NCBI RefSeq assembly: GCF_040807025.1
Contig: NC_090981.1
Location: forward strand, 6,646,501-6,710,500
Direction: 5' to 3'
Length of the DNA: 64,000 nucleotides
Source of the DNA: Struthio camelus
Lineage: Eukaryota > Chordata > Aves > Struthioniformes > Struthionidae
Shown here: piece after piece, positions 12,601 through 26,895 of the stretch
How positions within the stretch are numbered: position 1 is the first letter of the stretch
Layout of the letters: each line of letters begins with the position of its first letter
The notes under the pieces: generated by a model
What the model saw: only the letters and a program-made list of their open reading frames with translations
What the model was told of the DNA's origin: nothing
The model's database searches: none
Translations under genes and position numbers: made by a program

Positions 12601-15600
12601 CGTGATGGAATGTAGAAATAATTTTTCTTAATAAGAACAATTAGTGGCAATGTCACAGAGCCACTGGAAGCTCATGCCATGAAATTGCTGTAGACATTTG
12701 ACACATTAGCATGCATTCAGATACCCACATTACTTCTTTATAAACAGGATGCATATTTACTTTAAGGCAAAAGCTTATGGCTCCTTTTTTTCTGGATGGT
12801 TCTTCTATAAAAGATGATATTTTATGATGCATTTTAGCTACATGATATATGATTTGTTAATCTCTTCTGTGGCTTAACCACTTGAGGTGTGCTAGCAGCA
12901 GGAGAAGGCTGCAATATAAGCTTTAGGGATGTGTGTTACAGCAGGGTAAATACCTCAAATATTGTTCTAGAGAGTGAAAATCTTCCATAGACCAATTCAG
13001 GACAGGTAGTGTAGGAGTGTGAGGAAGTAAATGGGCAGCCTGACACATCACAAATATCATGAGGGGAAAAAATGTTTTTTTACTAATTCACATTGCTTCT
13101 GCTTATGCAGGTGACTGGGAAAGGCAAAACACAGTGAGTTCTTTCCTCACTGCGTAGTCAGAGAAATTTGCTTTTACCTAAGCCAGCATATAGTCTTGCC
13201 ACTACAGGTGTGTTTCTATTGACAGCTTTTCCAGAGCAGCAGGAATATGGGACAGACAAGTATGATTGTCTAAGACGCAATTTCCCCTCTTAGGGCAGCC
13301 CAGTAGCATCCCTAAGTGGATGAGTCATTCCCTTTTAAGCTGTTGCCTTTAGTGGCAAAAAAGTGTTTTACAGGCAGAAAACTACTATTCATTAACTAAT
13401 TCCTGGTAAAAATGTAGTGTAAACAGAGCACTTCAGAGTTAGCACAAGTTAAACCAGATGAGGTCAACTACAGGAGTAGAGCACGGGAGATGACCTTACC
13501 AGGGTGCATCACAGGAAATAGTGGAAATGCTTTGTCTGCTCTTAGGATTTTTGAGTGAGATAACACCATTTTTTTTTAATCTTGCTATAAAAAGCAAGCT
13601 TTGAGTTAGTCAAGAGAAAGCCTTAGTGTTTGCCTTTGCAAATATGCTTCCAGAGGAATTTGCTGGTTGAAATGTCTGCTGCAAAAGTTATTGTTAAGCA
13701 AATATAAGAAATGTTCATTCAAAAAAGGAGCATTCAAAAATGCAATTCCTAACCCTGAATGTTTTTTCTAGAAAATTGTTGCTACATGTTACTCCCCATA
13801 ATTGAAAGCCATGCTATCTCTCTGCCCAGTCAACAAAACAAAGGTATTTCATTTTCCAAATATTCTAGGTGAGCAGCTCTGATCTATTTCAGAAGTCAAT
13901 CAGTATTCTTAGAAATGATAATTTAATTCTGAATGATGAATTAATCTAAGGCAACCATAAATTGGGATGGGAGTCTAAACTTTTCACTTACATGTAATGG
14001 AAACAGCAACCAAATTAACAATCCAAAATCTACCTGTACCTTTTTCTTAAGTACTTGTCACGCTGGTTCTACCCATCTGCAATTTTAGTTTACCTCCATC
14101 ACTTACTGTTCTTATTTATTATTTTATTACAGTAGCATCAACAAGCCTCCTTTATGAACCAAGACCCCATTCTGCTAGTCCATGTATAAGCATATTGCAA
14201 GTAATAAAATTATGTGGTGTGTATAATGATATTTCCTTTTCCCAGTTTGTCTCAGCTCTGCGGGTGGAACACCCAGCACAAGCAGGTAACCTGCAGAGCT
14301 GGGGTATACACCGAAAGTTAAGATGCCTGTATGCAGCACTGAAAAACATGTAGCCCTGTTTTAGGTTTTGTAAGACTGAAAAACCTCCTGTTTTGAAATG
14401 TCTCTCGTCTTGCATTAAATATCCAGAGGTTCAGAGGAATAATGACTATGAAGAAGGAAGCAAATTTAGCTTTTAAGCTGTTGCTTAGAGTATCATGGAT
14501 GAGGATACAACCCTCCCTTTCAGCTGAGGGAGGCGCAGAAATCAAACTGAGTTTCTATGTACTTTTTTCCTTGAGTAAGACAGCCATACCTAGACTGAGA
14601 CTTTAAAATTTCATTTCTGGGCCTGCCCTTCCTACCCTTTCAGGAGGGGGGAAGCCGTTACAAAGCTCTGTTCCCACAGACCTGCTTTCAGAGGTTAACC
14701 ACAACATCATGAGAGCAGAGAAGGGAAAGGCTCTTTCTATGAAATAATAGCACGTAAAAAATGATTTCAAATTGTTGTTATTTAATTTCTGACTCAGTTG
14801 ACACTGTATAATGTATTTCGGCCATGTGTTCCTTGATGCCAGGAGACTTACAAAGTTACCTGGTTAATCTAATGCCATGTTATTTCCAGCTCCCAGCTAC
14901 TCAGTGTCTGGCTAGAGGGATTAAGGCAAAAATAGGGAAGAACTATGTAATAAAATTAAATTAAAATTCCAAAACATTCTGTCTCTGATACTTAGGATCA
15001 CTGGGAAAAGATACAAGAGCGGCACAAGGAAGCATATAACATCTTTTTTAATTAAAAGCCATTTGTAAAATCAGTTGTAAGGAGTTCAAGCCAACACAAG
15101 CAATAGGCAGAGAACAGGAGGCAAAACCAGGCATCTCTGCTCAAAAATGATGGAAACATGTTTTGTTTTAATGTGAAAGAAATTAGGGCCTGTGGGCATG
15201 ATTCTGCTGTCAGTCACACAAGGATTAGAATGGAGATATATCTTAATTAACTGCACAACATTGTAAAGATTATCATAATTAGAAGCTATAAATCCACAAG
15301 ACAGGTTGGGGGGAGCAACTGATGAACCAGGAGTCAGTCTTACATGTGCAAGAAAGGGCTTACAGCAGCAAAGATATTCAGGGCTGTCATCTAATGGATG
15401 TCAGTGGTCGTTGTGACAGTGAGAGGTGGTAATGTGGATGTATTCCTCTTTAAAAAGCTGCATACTTGCTATTTGTTCATTTGCTTTTTCTTATTAGACA
15501 AAGTCCTGAACTCCATTTCATCTGTCTCATTCTAAGAACTTGTGTAATTTGTTTCCTTTGATATTTTTTCCCAGCTGGCTTTACTTTTCAAGATGATGTG

Positions 15601-18600
15601 GCTTTTTGCTTTCTCTAGCCTTAAAGTGGTCTCCTTGTTTATCAGACCCCAATAATTTCTCAGCACTCATCTTGAAATATTCTACTTTGTTAACAAAGAT
15701 TTATGAAGCCATACAAGATGATAATTCAGGTTTCTTACTGTTCATGTCAGATTGGTTATATGCTTATACCACAGTCTCTAGAGGTTGCTGGAATGTCTTG
15801 AAGGTACTGTTAGCTGAGAAATTAGTTCCTTTGTATCCTTTAGTTTAACAAATATGCCAGTAAATTATTTGCTTGGAAAACTAGAAACTGGTTGTAAAGC
15901 TCTCTATAGTTTGTGCTCTATTGTCTTTTTAAGCTATTTCTAGGTTAGGAAGGAAGGCAGAATAGCAGGAACAGGCTTGTAGAAAGCAATCACTGGTGCT
16001 CAGGACCCAGTGCCCTTGCTATACTTTTTTCCAGGTTTTACTCCAGATTAGCTTTAGCCTGGTCCCAAGGACTGAAGGCAGCGCTTGCTGACAGGTGCTC
16101 TTCTGGAACACATTTTCTAACGCAGTTTTACCTAAAATTAATCTGATTCATGTGCTCCAAGACAACTCCATGATGAAAACCCAAGCGTGGTCAATGGGAA
16201 TGACTTCAGAACCACACTCTTCATCCCAGCTCAGACACCAATACAGACACACTTTGAGTCCTTCAGCTATTATGTCTGATAGATGCAAAAGCCAAATATA
16301 CTTATGAGATTCCTCATTAAAATTCACCTTTACAAAAAGAATAATTTTTTTTGTTACATACTTGGATTTCTGAGACTGCTCTTCTGTTGAACTACATTTG
16401 GATCCTTCTTCAGCAATAGTTTAAGCTTCAATATACTCCCACCAACAAATGTTGGAAAAAGATGATTCTTCCCTCTCTTTGACAAATTTTGATTAAGTGA
16501 AGCCACTTGTCTACATTTCCCATTAAGCTGTTATTTTTGAAATTCAGAAAAAAAATATTTCAGCTGAAAAACTGAAATTTTGATTTGGAAATGTTGCCAT
16601 GGTACTCTATGGGGGCAGTAGCTTGGGCCCTGCTAATCTGCCAGTTCCACTGGTGGCTCAGTTTCCCTGATTAGATCACTTTTCTCATGATGTCTCTAGT
16701 TCTTCTTTCAATAGTCTCTGGTAATTCTGTATCCCAGAAAGTGGTCAATAGAGAAGAAAAGAGACGTAGGGCAATAAAACTGCAACATTTGGGAGGAAGC
16801 ACCAGGATTTCCAGGTTTTAGTTTCCATCTTAAATATTTTGGGATAGGAGTCTTCTCTGCTCATTTGTATCTCCTGAGTAGCTTTTTTTTTTTAACTTCC
16901 ATGGAAAGCAGACTTATTTTGTTGAAAATCTTTGTTTAGTTAAAAAACACTTTGCTGCCCCAAAACAGTTTCAACAGGAAAAATTGGAGTCAACTCTGTG
17001 GTTATATTCACACATCTAAAATTAATGCTTTGCTGTAATAGGGGTGCAGTATTTCTCTACTCTACCTCAAAAAGCAGAAGTGAAATTAAACCAAGACCTC
17101 ACATCAACCACTCAAGTTATAAGAATTTGACATGATTTCAGTTTTACACATCATTTTCCTCAGTCTGTTGAAATAGATAGATAGGCACAGGGGGCAGGGG
17201 GTAAGATTTTTCAGGACTGGATTTGCAGCTAATGTGGTTGTCAGAGCCAAAGGCATGCCCAGTCCTAGAGGTATTTCTATCTGTTACTTTTCCTTGAGGC
17301 ATATTGTCTTTCTAAAATCACCTTTTGCAAGGTAATCAAGTACTCGCCAGCGTGTGGCTGCTGGTGGTCCCAGGGCTGTGTACTTTGCCGTGTGCCCTCC
17401 TCCATCAGCTTTTGACACTGCAATGTGGAGCCGGCAGTATAAACCCCAAGACAATGGAATAACTTTTAAACTGACCTAAATCAAGCATAAACAATGGAGC
17501 CATTTGAAAGGTTTGGTCTGCAAAAAATGTCACTGTCTATGGAAGAGTGCTCCCTCTGTTTGATCTGTCACCAGAATTCTCAAAACATGACACTCCTTGA
17601 ACATAATATACTTTGATGATAAACTAGATTAACTTTCCCAGTACAAGTGAAAGGCCACCTATTGCCAGAATGCCCATATTCCTCGTTGGCTGTCTTGTAG
17701 CTGTCATCACTTCAATGCAATCTGTGCCCAACATGCTGGAATATAATGAATATGTCAGGAGTTGGAGGTCAGCCATCAAAGTACATGAAAACTTGGCTCA
17801 CGTACAGTGTTAGCATGGAGGCCTCGCCTATCATCTTGTGCAAAGGATTTCTGCACCACTTGATTTGTTTGCACAGGGTTTGTTTCTGTTGGATGGAACA
17901 CATTTACTGAGAGGCTTTTTGACAGCCCATTCAAACATTTTCAATTTGGAAAATGGTGCTTCCTGTTTCAGGCTCCGTAACTGATGGGTGGTGAGAAATG
18001 CCACTGTAGCTGATTGTGTTTTGTGTTTGTTGTTATTATTTTAGCATGAAAAGGTCCATGATGAGCACTGAAATGTTTTGATGAGAGAAAAGGATATAAC
18101 AAGGATACAATGTATCTATCAAATCCTAACCCTTTTATGTGCATTTAGTAGAATAACAATCCTTACTTATGCTTTACTCAGCCCTGCTGTAGATTATAGC
18201 TCTTTTTGGTGGCTTTGTAATTGGTCTGGATTAAAGATCTCAGATTTTTATCCATAGTGAATCTAGCCATTTAAAATGCAATAGAAAATTCTAAGAATTT
18301 GTCTAAAGAATTATTATAGTTATGATGAGCTCCTGTCCTCATGGTGTGACCTCTTGGGAGTTTTATTCCAAATTGCTTAAAGCAACCTCAAGCATATGAG
18401 CAAGGATTGATGTATCTTTCATGCTTCTCCCCATCCTTTGCCCATCACACTGAGCCATTTTCACATTAGGAGCTGTCAGAACATGAAAATTTGTTCCTTG
18501 GCACCAGCTTTCTCCTTCCTCTTCTGCACAACATATCCTTCCTGAAGCATCACACATTTTCTTGATGGTGTAGGCCAAATTACTTCTCACCACATACTCA

Positions 18601-21600
18601 CATTAAGGCATTCAGGGTAAGCTACCATAATAGACCTAACCCTGGCCAGTTCTGAAAGTGAAATTTCCAGAAATTCTGGGTTAACAAAAGTTACGGGAAT
18701 GTGATTTCTTCAGTTTTAAAAATAAATTTGAGTATTCTATTTATTACAGATCAGCTTGTCAGGACCCTCAACAGTGATTTTTCCTGACCACAGAAAGCTG
18801 TACTTGTGTTTTGGTTTCTTCTTGTGGCTCTATCAACATCTCAACACGTCCCCTCTCTCTGCCAAGCCCATTACAGCTAGTTCTGCCTCCCAGCCACCCC
18901 CCAGCCCTGCAGTGAGACAACAGCAGAGCTGAGAAACTTAGGAAGGGCTTAAGGGAGGATCATGGAGTTAGGTTTTTTTTTTTTTTAACTTTTTATGTGT
19001 AAGAAGAATAGGTGAGGGCTGAGGACCTGGGATTTGGGGAGACCTAGATTTGATTTCTATCTTCAGAGTCAAGGTACCTTGATTTTTTTTGATTTCTTAA
19101 ACCAAATGTTTCTTAATTACTTTTCAGTTTTGTTCACTTTTTATCTCACAGGTTATATCTTTTTGCAACCTTTATTCCCCCAAAAGAAAAAAAAAAAGGT
19201 GGTTTTCCCAAATGATTAACAAACAAATTATTAGCAAACAAATCTCCAAATTACTCGCAAACAGGTTAAGTTGGCCATTTAGATAAGAATGAAAACACAG
19301 CAGCAGCTTTTGGGGAAAATGTGAGACGGGTTGAGCTGAGAGTTTGGAGACCTACCTTTTCCCAAGACAGCTCCCTAACTGAGATTTTTAATTTCCTGGG
19401 CTGGATGCTCACCATTTCTCTGCTTAGGCTGATTCACCTTCATATAAAATACATTATATTCATGAATACTCAAGCGTCCTGATTCCTGCAGGTAACATCA
19501 GCTTTTTAGTCACCAAGGTTTCTACTCCCTGTGTGTTTTGCATTTGGTGCAAATGTAACTCTGTTGCCAGGAAAGTCTGAAAGCCCCACTCCCCTTTCAA
19601 AATATGTCGGCTAGGAGCCTCCTTGGGAGATGTGGATTTGAATCTTTATGCAGATAAGGGATTTGAACCTGTTTTCTGCATCCTGTTAGAGGGCCCTACC
19701 CACTGGAGTGTTCAATAAAGTAAATTTCCTCTCTTGCATAATGTTTCGGTTTTGCTTTTGGGATTCTTTTGCTGCTGTTACAGTTAGAAAAGAGAGCTGC
19801 CCAGATTTTTTCAAAATACTTTTAACATCTTGGGATATATCTTGGACAATTTCACTGATTTGTCTCCAAATTGAGATCATAAAATATAGCAAAGTTGAAG
19901 ACAACTTAAAATGAGCTTCTCCCTGAACAGAAAGAACTTCTCAAATTTAGCATTGTAAAATTTCTGCTTGCCTATAATTTTAAAACATATTTAGAGTTTA
20001 TGCTCTGTATGAATTGTAACTGGTGAGAACATAGAGTTGAAAGGGTAAAGCCTTATAGTGAATGATAACGTACAAATTAATTATTTTTACCGGTCACTTT
20101 ATATGGGTGCAAATAATGTAGACTTTTTGTGATTGGTCTTAAGAGTTTGTTTCAGGTAAGCAGAGGTTTAGGTATAATAATAATAAAAGAAAAGAAAATC
20201 TTTACTACAGATCACAAAAGAGCATGCTAGAAGCAGAAATAAATCACACAGGTGCTCCCAAGCCCCCCCACCTCTTCCTCCTCTCCCCAAATCCCCATCA
20301 GATTTAGATTTAAGTAAAATATTCAAAGGGGACGTCTTTTCCTAGGTGATAGCCTAAGGTGACTACTATGAGAATTTATTTCATGAAAAAAGAAAGGGTG
20401 ACTGCCTATAACAATATCTCTCAATACAGAGAACAACCTTCAGAGCACATACATGTTATAAGATACTTAAGTGTTATGTGCCTTTACTATTACACTGCCA
20501 AACAATCAGCCATAAATAGGATTAAAGTTACAGCAATGGGCAAGTCCTCCTCATTTCCATAGGGTTTAAGTTATTGCTAAATTTAGATCTGAGATGTGAT
20601 TTCCCACAAAACCCTATCAGTATGTGACTTGTGGGCAAAGTTGTGAACCTGACTGAGCAATGGAACCCCTTTTATTATTAGAATACAGTAACTCATAGGA
20701 TTTGCTTCAGAGGAATGTTTTTTTCCTTGGACTTTGACCCTTTCCAATGTCTCTTGCAATATGATAAACATCTGCCAAAAATGAATAGAAATGCTTTTGT
20801 GGGAGCTGACATTTTCATGTGTGTACTGAATTCCTAGGGGAAAAAAAAATCCCTGATAAATATTTAATACAATGAAGCTGGGATTTTTGAAATAATTCAG
20901 TATGTATGTGAAAAATGTCAGCTTCCACAAAAACATTTGTGTTCATTTACAATGCACGTGGGAAATGGTAATCCTTTACCCTTCTCTAGTGCCTTTTGTT
21001 AAAGGTTTTGAGGTGCTTTACAAAAATTCATTCATTAAGTCCATCAAGCCCTTGAAAGATAGGTGCATTTTGCTGACCTGGTGTAAGAAGAGAAAACCTA
21101 GAGCGCCAGGACCTCACCAAAGCCAGGGAGCAGCTGCATTAGGAAATATGTCCTTGTCATTCAGGTGTTGCACTGGGACTTTGAGTAACTGCACCGTTTG
21201 TGTCTCTGTCACAGGCTCACTGTAAGGTCTTGAGCAAATCGTTTGTTTTTCCTGGGTAAATCCGGATATATTGAAGTAAGCGATGAAACTTTATTGCATT
21301 CAGTTAGGCCAAGATTTTCTCTTCTGTCCTGCAAATGCACTTATATTAAGGGAGGAATTATGCTTCCCTGCCAAACATATTCTGATACCTCCATAGGTTG
21401 TTGGAAATACTCACACTGATGAGTTGTTTAGTTATCCAAAATGCTACAGTGAATTCTCCCTTAAACGCCTTGCCCTCGCCACTGGGCTGTATTGATTTTT
21501 ACAGAAAAGCTGAACAAAAGTTGGGTGTAGACATAGGTAAAGGATTTAAATTAATTTAAATTAAATGATCATTTCAATTAACACAGAGAAATGCCCATAT

Positions 21601-22964
21601 CTAACAAGACTATTGGCTCCATCTAAGCCTGCATTCTACATTGGACAATGGCTAGTACCAGATGCTTCAGTGAAAGTGCAAGAAATCCCACAATGGGCAA
21701 TTATGAAATAACCATTTGGCTGGGGCAGTCAGGCCCATGACCCATGTCCAAATGTTTTGGTTTAACACAAATTGCTTCCACATCTTTAATAATCAATTTA
21801 ACGCAAGACAAAGTTAAACGTGTCCTGGAGATCTGTAGCTTGATTCTTGCATTGTTTAAAATGCAGCAGCACCTGTCTGATTAAGGGCCTGGGAGCTGAT
21901 TTGCTGCTCCCCTCTCCGCATTAAAAATTTTCCCAGTTTCTTCAGTTATTAAATCATCTCATGTCTGCCTTGTTTAATTGCTGTCTTATCATTTATCAGT
22001 GATGCTCAAAAATCTGTAATAGGTGTGTTCTTACTGTTAGGGCAAGAACAATGGTAGTGCTGCATCTTAAAAGACAAAGGGGGCAGTTTCCAAAATACAA
22101 CTTTCTTGGATCATCTGGAGTAAGGTATAATTATATTTCTGCCTGTTTTCTTTTGGGGTTTTTTGCAAGCAGAATGCTGTCCTGGTATTCAGACCTTCCT
22201 ACACTGAGTGGAGAGGCACAAATGCAGTAAACGACCCATGAAATGACTCTGTTTGTGCTTTGCTGCAGCCTGGCCTGACGCTCTGCTTCTGTTTTTTCCT
22301 GTGCAGCCCAGCGGCAAAATCCCAAGTGGACAAGGCTGAGGAGCATCTCTGGACTGGTCTCCAGTGTGTCCCATCTGGAGCAGAGCGGAGACCCATACAC
22401 CATCCTCTGGTGTGGTTATGTGAGTGCCTGGGACTTCTGTGTGCTTCCACACAGCCACCACAGTTATTCACACATCCCTATTTGTGTAAGGCTGCTATTA
22501 ACCATACAGTAAATAGCTATTCACAATTACATACCAAGTGAAATGTATTAATACAGCTCCTGTAAGTTGTTTAGTACCTTGAAATGGATATTGGTATTAA
22601 AATCTGTATAAAAGATGTTCTATCTATTATATAATCTCTTGTACTGTAAGGACATTTAATAATCATTTGGTATATACACAGGAACTCCCTTATGAAAATC
22701 TAAATTAAATGTTTATTTGGGGATCTTAACCTAAAGCATTACAGAGGAAAGATTGTTATTGATTCCACATTGAACCCTAGGCCTCATTAATTAATGTGTA
22801 ATTTAAATTCATTATTTATGGAATTAGTTAGCCAAAAAGCAGAAGCAATACAATATGTGAGTGTTGCTATGGAACATGCCTTCATCACCAAATGAATGGA
22901 TTTTTCACTGGCCCTTGTTAAGCTGTGTGTTCCTCTAGGAAGGTCCTACTTGCATTCTTCAGGG
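9618..22964. other. Long intergenic stretch, no gene recognised
   Basis: About 13.3 kb of AT-rich sequence with no open frame longer than about 117 codons and no known domain in any frame. It holds several short poly(T) or poly(A) runs (for example near 10955, 18972 and 19190). No CR1, LTR or RNA gene was seen. Short well-ordered blocks such as 21880-22010 look unlike decayed repeat and could be conserved non-coding DNA, but nothing in the single sequence proves it. The overlapping open frames on both strands around 22131-22541 have no coding signature. Confidence 0.55.
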
Positions 22965-23287
22965 TTTTGCACAGCGAACAGAGGCAGCAGTTTGCGCAGC
23001 AGCGTCTGGGCTCTGCTTAGAACTTCTGAGAACCTTGTTGGAACTTGGGGGGGCTTTCTAGAGACCCTCTGAGGAACTAGAGGGTGCTCACTGCTGACAG
23101 GGAAGGAGAGCTAGGCAAAGACAGCTACAGGAGGCCTTATCTTCTCCTGGGAAGCTCTAGCTAGGTGTAGTTGCTGCTAACGAGCTCTGTTGGTTGCCCC
23201 TGATCAGAGGGAGTTGGGGCCTTTGTTCCAGCTGGCCCTTGATTAGGGTGGGTCAAGCACCCTGTGAGTTAGTGCTGGGCAGAGGCC

Positions 23288-23295
23288 TATATAAG
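23288..23295 (+). promoter_or_regulatory. TATA-like box in CR1 copy 3 5' UTR
   Basis: TATATAAG sits about 120 bp upstream of the ORF1 start and just before the second copy of the CAG-rich 5' UTR segment. LINE 5' UTRs carry internal promoters, so this could be a promoter element. Its activity is inferred, not shown. Confidence 0.4.
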
Positions 23296-23409
23296 AGCCA
23301 GGCCTAGAGTGCAGTGAGCAGGAGTGGTAATTTGTGTAGCAGTTCATGCAGCAAGGAGTGAGAAGGTCCCTTTGTCTCCTGTTATAGTAGTGTATGCCTC
23401 CTCAGGTAT

Positions 23410-24479
23410 GCTTATGACACACTGCAGAGCATGTTCCCCAGTAGCTGTTGGAGCTGTTGCACCAGCTGTGTCAGAGGTTTCCACCCAGAGAGACCTTCTG
23501 ACAGTGGATGCAGCTCTCAGGCTGCAGGGAGTGCCTGGGGCCTCTCTGTGAGGCTGGGACTGACAGTCAACTTTTCTGCAGAAGATGTGCTGTTGTCGAT
23601 GAGTTGTGTTGCCAAGGTAAAGGAGTTACAGGAGGAAGTCAGCAGGCTGTGTAGCATCTGAGAAGGTGAGCAAGAGATAGATAGGGTGTTCTCAGAGACC
23701 CTACAGCTTCAGGAGTCTTAACCCCTCACAGCAGTGGGGGTGCAGGTGGGCTCTGTGCCATGTGGAACAGTAAGTCATAAGTCTGTAGGAGATGAAGGCT
23801 GGAAACTGGTCACTCCTTGCATGAGGAGAGAGGCTCTTGCTCCTCCTGAAGGCTTGCAGTTGATGAACAGGTTCAGTGCCCTCCAAGCTGAGGAGGAGCT
23901 GGGCATGGCTTCAGGGGAAGCAACTGAGCTGACAGACCCTGTGCCATGTGGGAACACCTGGAAGAAGCAGCAAGTGATTGCTGTGGGTGGCTCCCTGCTG
24001 CAGGGGGCAGAGGCACCTGTCTGCTGACCTGACTGCTTGTCTAGAGAGGTTTGTTGCCTGCTGGGGACTTGAATATGAGATGTCATGGAAAGACTGCCAA
24101 GGCTTGTCCATGTGTCTGACTCCTATCCCCTGCTGCTCTGCCACGTGAGCACCAATGTTACCAAGGGCAACTTGGAAACTATCAAATGGGATTTTTGGAG
24201 CTCTGAGGATGGTGGTCAGGGGAATGGGGGGGGCCCAGGTTTGTTTTCTTTTTGATCCTGCCAGTGAGGGGGAAGGATGGGAGGAGAAGTAGATGGATTC
24301 TCCAAGTAAACAACTGGCTGTGCTGCTGGTGTCAGCACCAGGGTTTTGGTTTCTATGACCACGGGATCCTGTTTGAAGAGCAACAACCGATTGGGAGAGA
24401 TGGGACCCACCTCACTAAGTGGGGCACATGCATCTCTGCCAACAGGCTGGCCAGCCTGGTAAGGAGGGCTTTAAACTAG
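23410..24479 (+). pseudogene. CR1 copy 3 ORF1 remnant
   Basis: It aligns with ORF1 of copy 1 from the ATG region to the shared C-terminus (LVRRALN) but is split over several frames by small indels and stops, including a TGA early in the Cys-cluster segment and another after the esterase start. The position of the copy 1 internal stop is CAA here. The esterase GDS block reads GGS, losing its Asp, while DGTH (for DGIH) near the end is retained. Non-functional. Confidence 0.85.
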
Positions 24480-24499
24480 GAGAGATGGGGGGAAGGGGA

Positions 24500-26895
24500 G
24501 AGTTATAGAGACTGTGCAGTCAGCGAAACAGGGCTCAAGCTGCATGTGCTTGCTGGAGGTATCCCTGCTAGGAGAGTACCTACAAGACGAGACTCTGGGG
24601 GATCCTCTTGCACCCCTCCTGAGAAACCTGTGTGCTCAGATGCCTCTGTGAAGTGCCTGTACACCAATGCACATGGCATGGGGAATAAACAGGAGGAATT
24701 GGAGATCTGTGTGTGGTTGCAGGGCTAGGGTCTCATTGCAGTTACAGAGACATGGTGGGATAGCTTACATGACTGGAATGTTGCCATGGATGGCTACATG
24801 CTTTTTAGGAAAGACAGGCCAGGAAGGGGAGGAGGAGGAGTTGCCCTTCATGTGAGAGAGAACTGGAATGTATGGAGCCCTGCCTAGGGGTGGATGATGA
24901 GCAGGTCGAGAGCTTATGGGTAAGGATTAAAGGGCAGACTAACAAGGGTGACACAGTGGTGGGTGTTTGCTACAGGCCACCTGATGAGGAGGAGGAAGTA
25001 GATGAGGCCTTCTACAGGCAGCTGGAAGTAGCCTCACAATCGCAGGCCCTGGTTCTCATGGGGGACTTGAACCTCCCTGACATCTGCTGGGAAGACAACA
25101 CAGCTAGGTGCAAACAGTCCAGGAGGTTCCTGCAGAGCACTGATGATAATTTTTTGACACAGGTGGTAGAGATGCCAACAAGGAGAGGCATGCTGCTGGA
25201 CCTTGTACTGACAAACAAGGAAGGGCTGTTAGGAGATGTGCAGGCTGGGGCTGGCCTTGGCTGCAGTGACTGTGAGATGGTGGAGTATAGGAGATCCTGC
25301 GAGGAGGGAACAGGGCAATAAGCAGGATTGCAACCCTGGACTTCAGGAGAGCAGACTTTGGCCTCTTCAGGGACCTACTTGGAGGAATCTCATGGGGGAG
25401 GGCCCTAGAAGGAAGAGGGGTCCAGGAGAGCTGGTGAATATTCAAGCATCACCTCCTCCAGGCTCAAGAATGGTGCATCCCTATGAGTAAGAAGTTGAGT
25501 AAAAGAGGCAGGAGACCTGCATGGATGAGCAAGGAGCTCCTGGCAAAACTCAGACAGAAGAAGGAGGTGTGCGGGAGGTAGAAGCAGGGACAGGCCACTT
25601 GGGAGGAATATAGGGACGTTGTCAGAGTGCGCAGGGATGCGACAAGGAAGGCCAAGGCCTATTTGGAATTAAATCTGGCAAGGGATGTCCGGGACAGCAA
25701 GAAGGGCTTCTTCAAATACATCAATAGCAAAAGGAAGACTAGGGAAAATGTGGGCCTGCTGCTGAATGGGGTGGGTGCTCTGGTGACAGAGGACACGGAG
25801 AAGGCAGAGTTGCTGAAGCAAAGGCAGCATTCAGTCTTCACTGCTGAGGCCAGCCCTCAGGAACCCCAGACCCTGGGGACAAGAGAGGAAGTCTGGAGAA
25901 AGGAAGACTCTCCCTTGGTCGAGGAGGATTGGGTTAGAGATAACTTAGGCAAACTTGACACCCACAAATCCATGGGCCCCGATGGGATGCACCCACGAGT
26001 GCTGAGGGAGCTGGTGGATGTCATTGCTAGGCCACTCTCCATCATCTTGGAAAGGTCCTGGAGATCAGGAGAGGTGCCTGAAGACTGGGAGAAAGCCAGT
26101 GTCACTCCAGCCTTCAGAAAGGGCAAGGAGGAGGAGCCAGGGAACTACAGGCCAGTCAGCCTCACCTCCATCCCCGGGAAGGTGATGGAGCAGCTCATCC
26201 TGGAGGTCCTCACTAAGCATGTGGAGGACAGGAAGGTGATCAGGAGTAGTCAGCATGGATTCACCAAGGGGAAATCATGCTTGACCAACCTGATAGCCTT
26301 CTATGATGGAAGGACTGGCTGGGGAGATGAGGGCAGAGCAGTGGATGTTGTCTCCCTGGACTTCAGCAAGGCTTTTGTCACTGTCTCCCATCACATCCTC
26401 CTAGGCAAGCTCAGGAAGCGTGGGTTGGATGAGTGGACAGTGAGGTGGATTGAGACCTGGCTGGATGGCAGAGCTCAGAGGGTTGTGGTCAGTGGTGCGG
26501 AGTCTAGTTGGAGGCCTCTAGCTAGCGGTGTCCCCCAGGGGTCAGTCCTGGGTCCAGTCTTGTTCAATGTATTCCTCAGTGACCTGGATGAAGGGACAGA
26601 GTGCCCCCTCAGCAAGTTTGCTGGTGATAGAAAACTGGGGGGAGTGGCTGAGACCCCAGAGGGCTGTGCTGCCATTCAGAGGGACCTGGAGAGCTGGGCG
26701 GAGAGGAACCTCCTGCAGTCCAACAGAGGCAAGTGCAGGGTCCTGCACCTGGGGAGGAATAACCCCATGCACCAGTACAGGCTGGGGGCTGACCTGCTGG
26801 AAAGCAGCTCTGCAGAGAAGGACCTGTGGATTCGCCTTCCTTGGAGATATTCAAAATGCAATCCTGGGCAATGTGCTCCAGGTGACCCTGCTTGA
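24500..26895 (+). pseudogene. CR1 copy 3 ORF2 remnant (endonuclease and RT)
   Basis: The endonuclease part is broken by frameshifts. Its piece at 24872-25321 keeps GDLN, but the SDH block reads SDC, so the catalytic His is lost. The RT part is open for 422 codons from 25627. Motif A reads LDFSKAFV as in copy 2, and the FADD box reads FAGD followed by Arg. The frame runs across the roughly 520-bp deletion at about 26826 and ends at 26893-26895 in 3' UTR-derived sequence. It is dead as an RT source. Confidence 0.9.

Noticed and set aside
22131-22541. Four overlapping 90-codon frames on both strands
   Set aside because: No domain, start context or splice signals; stop-poor composition is enough.
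26820-26835. A processed intron in CR1 copy 3
   Set aside because: The missing segment does not begin with GT and end with AG; a simple deletion fits.
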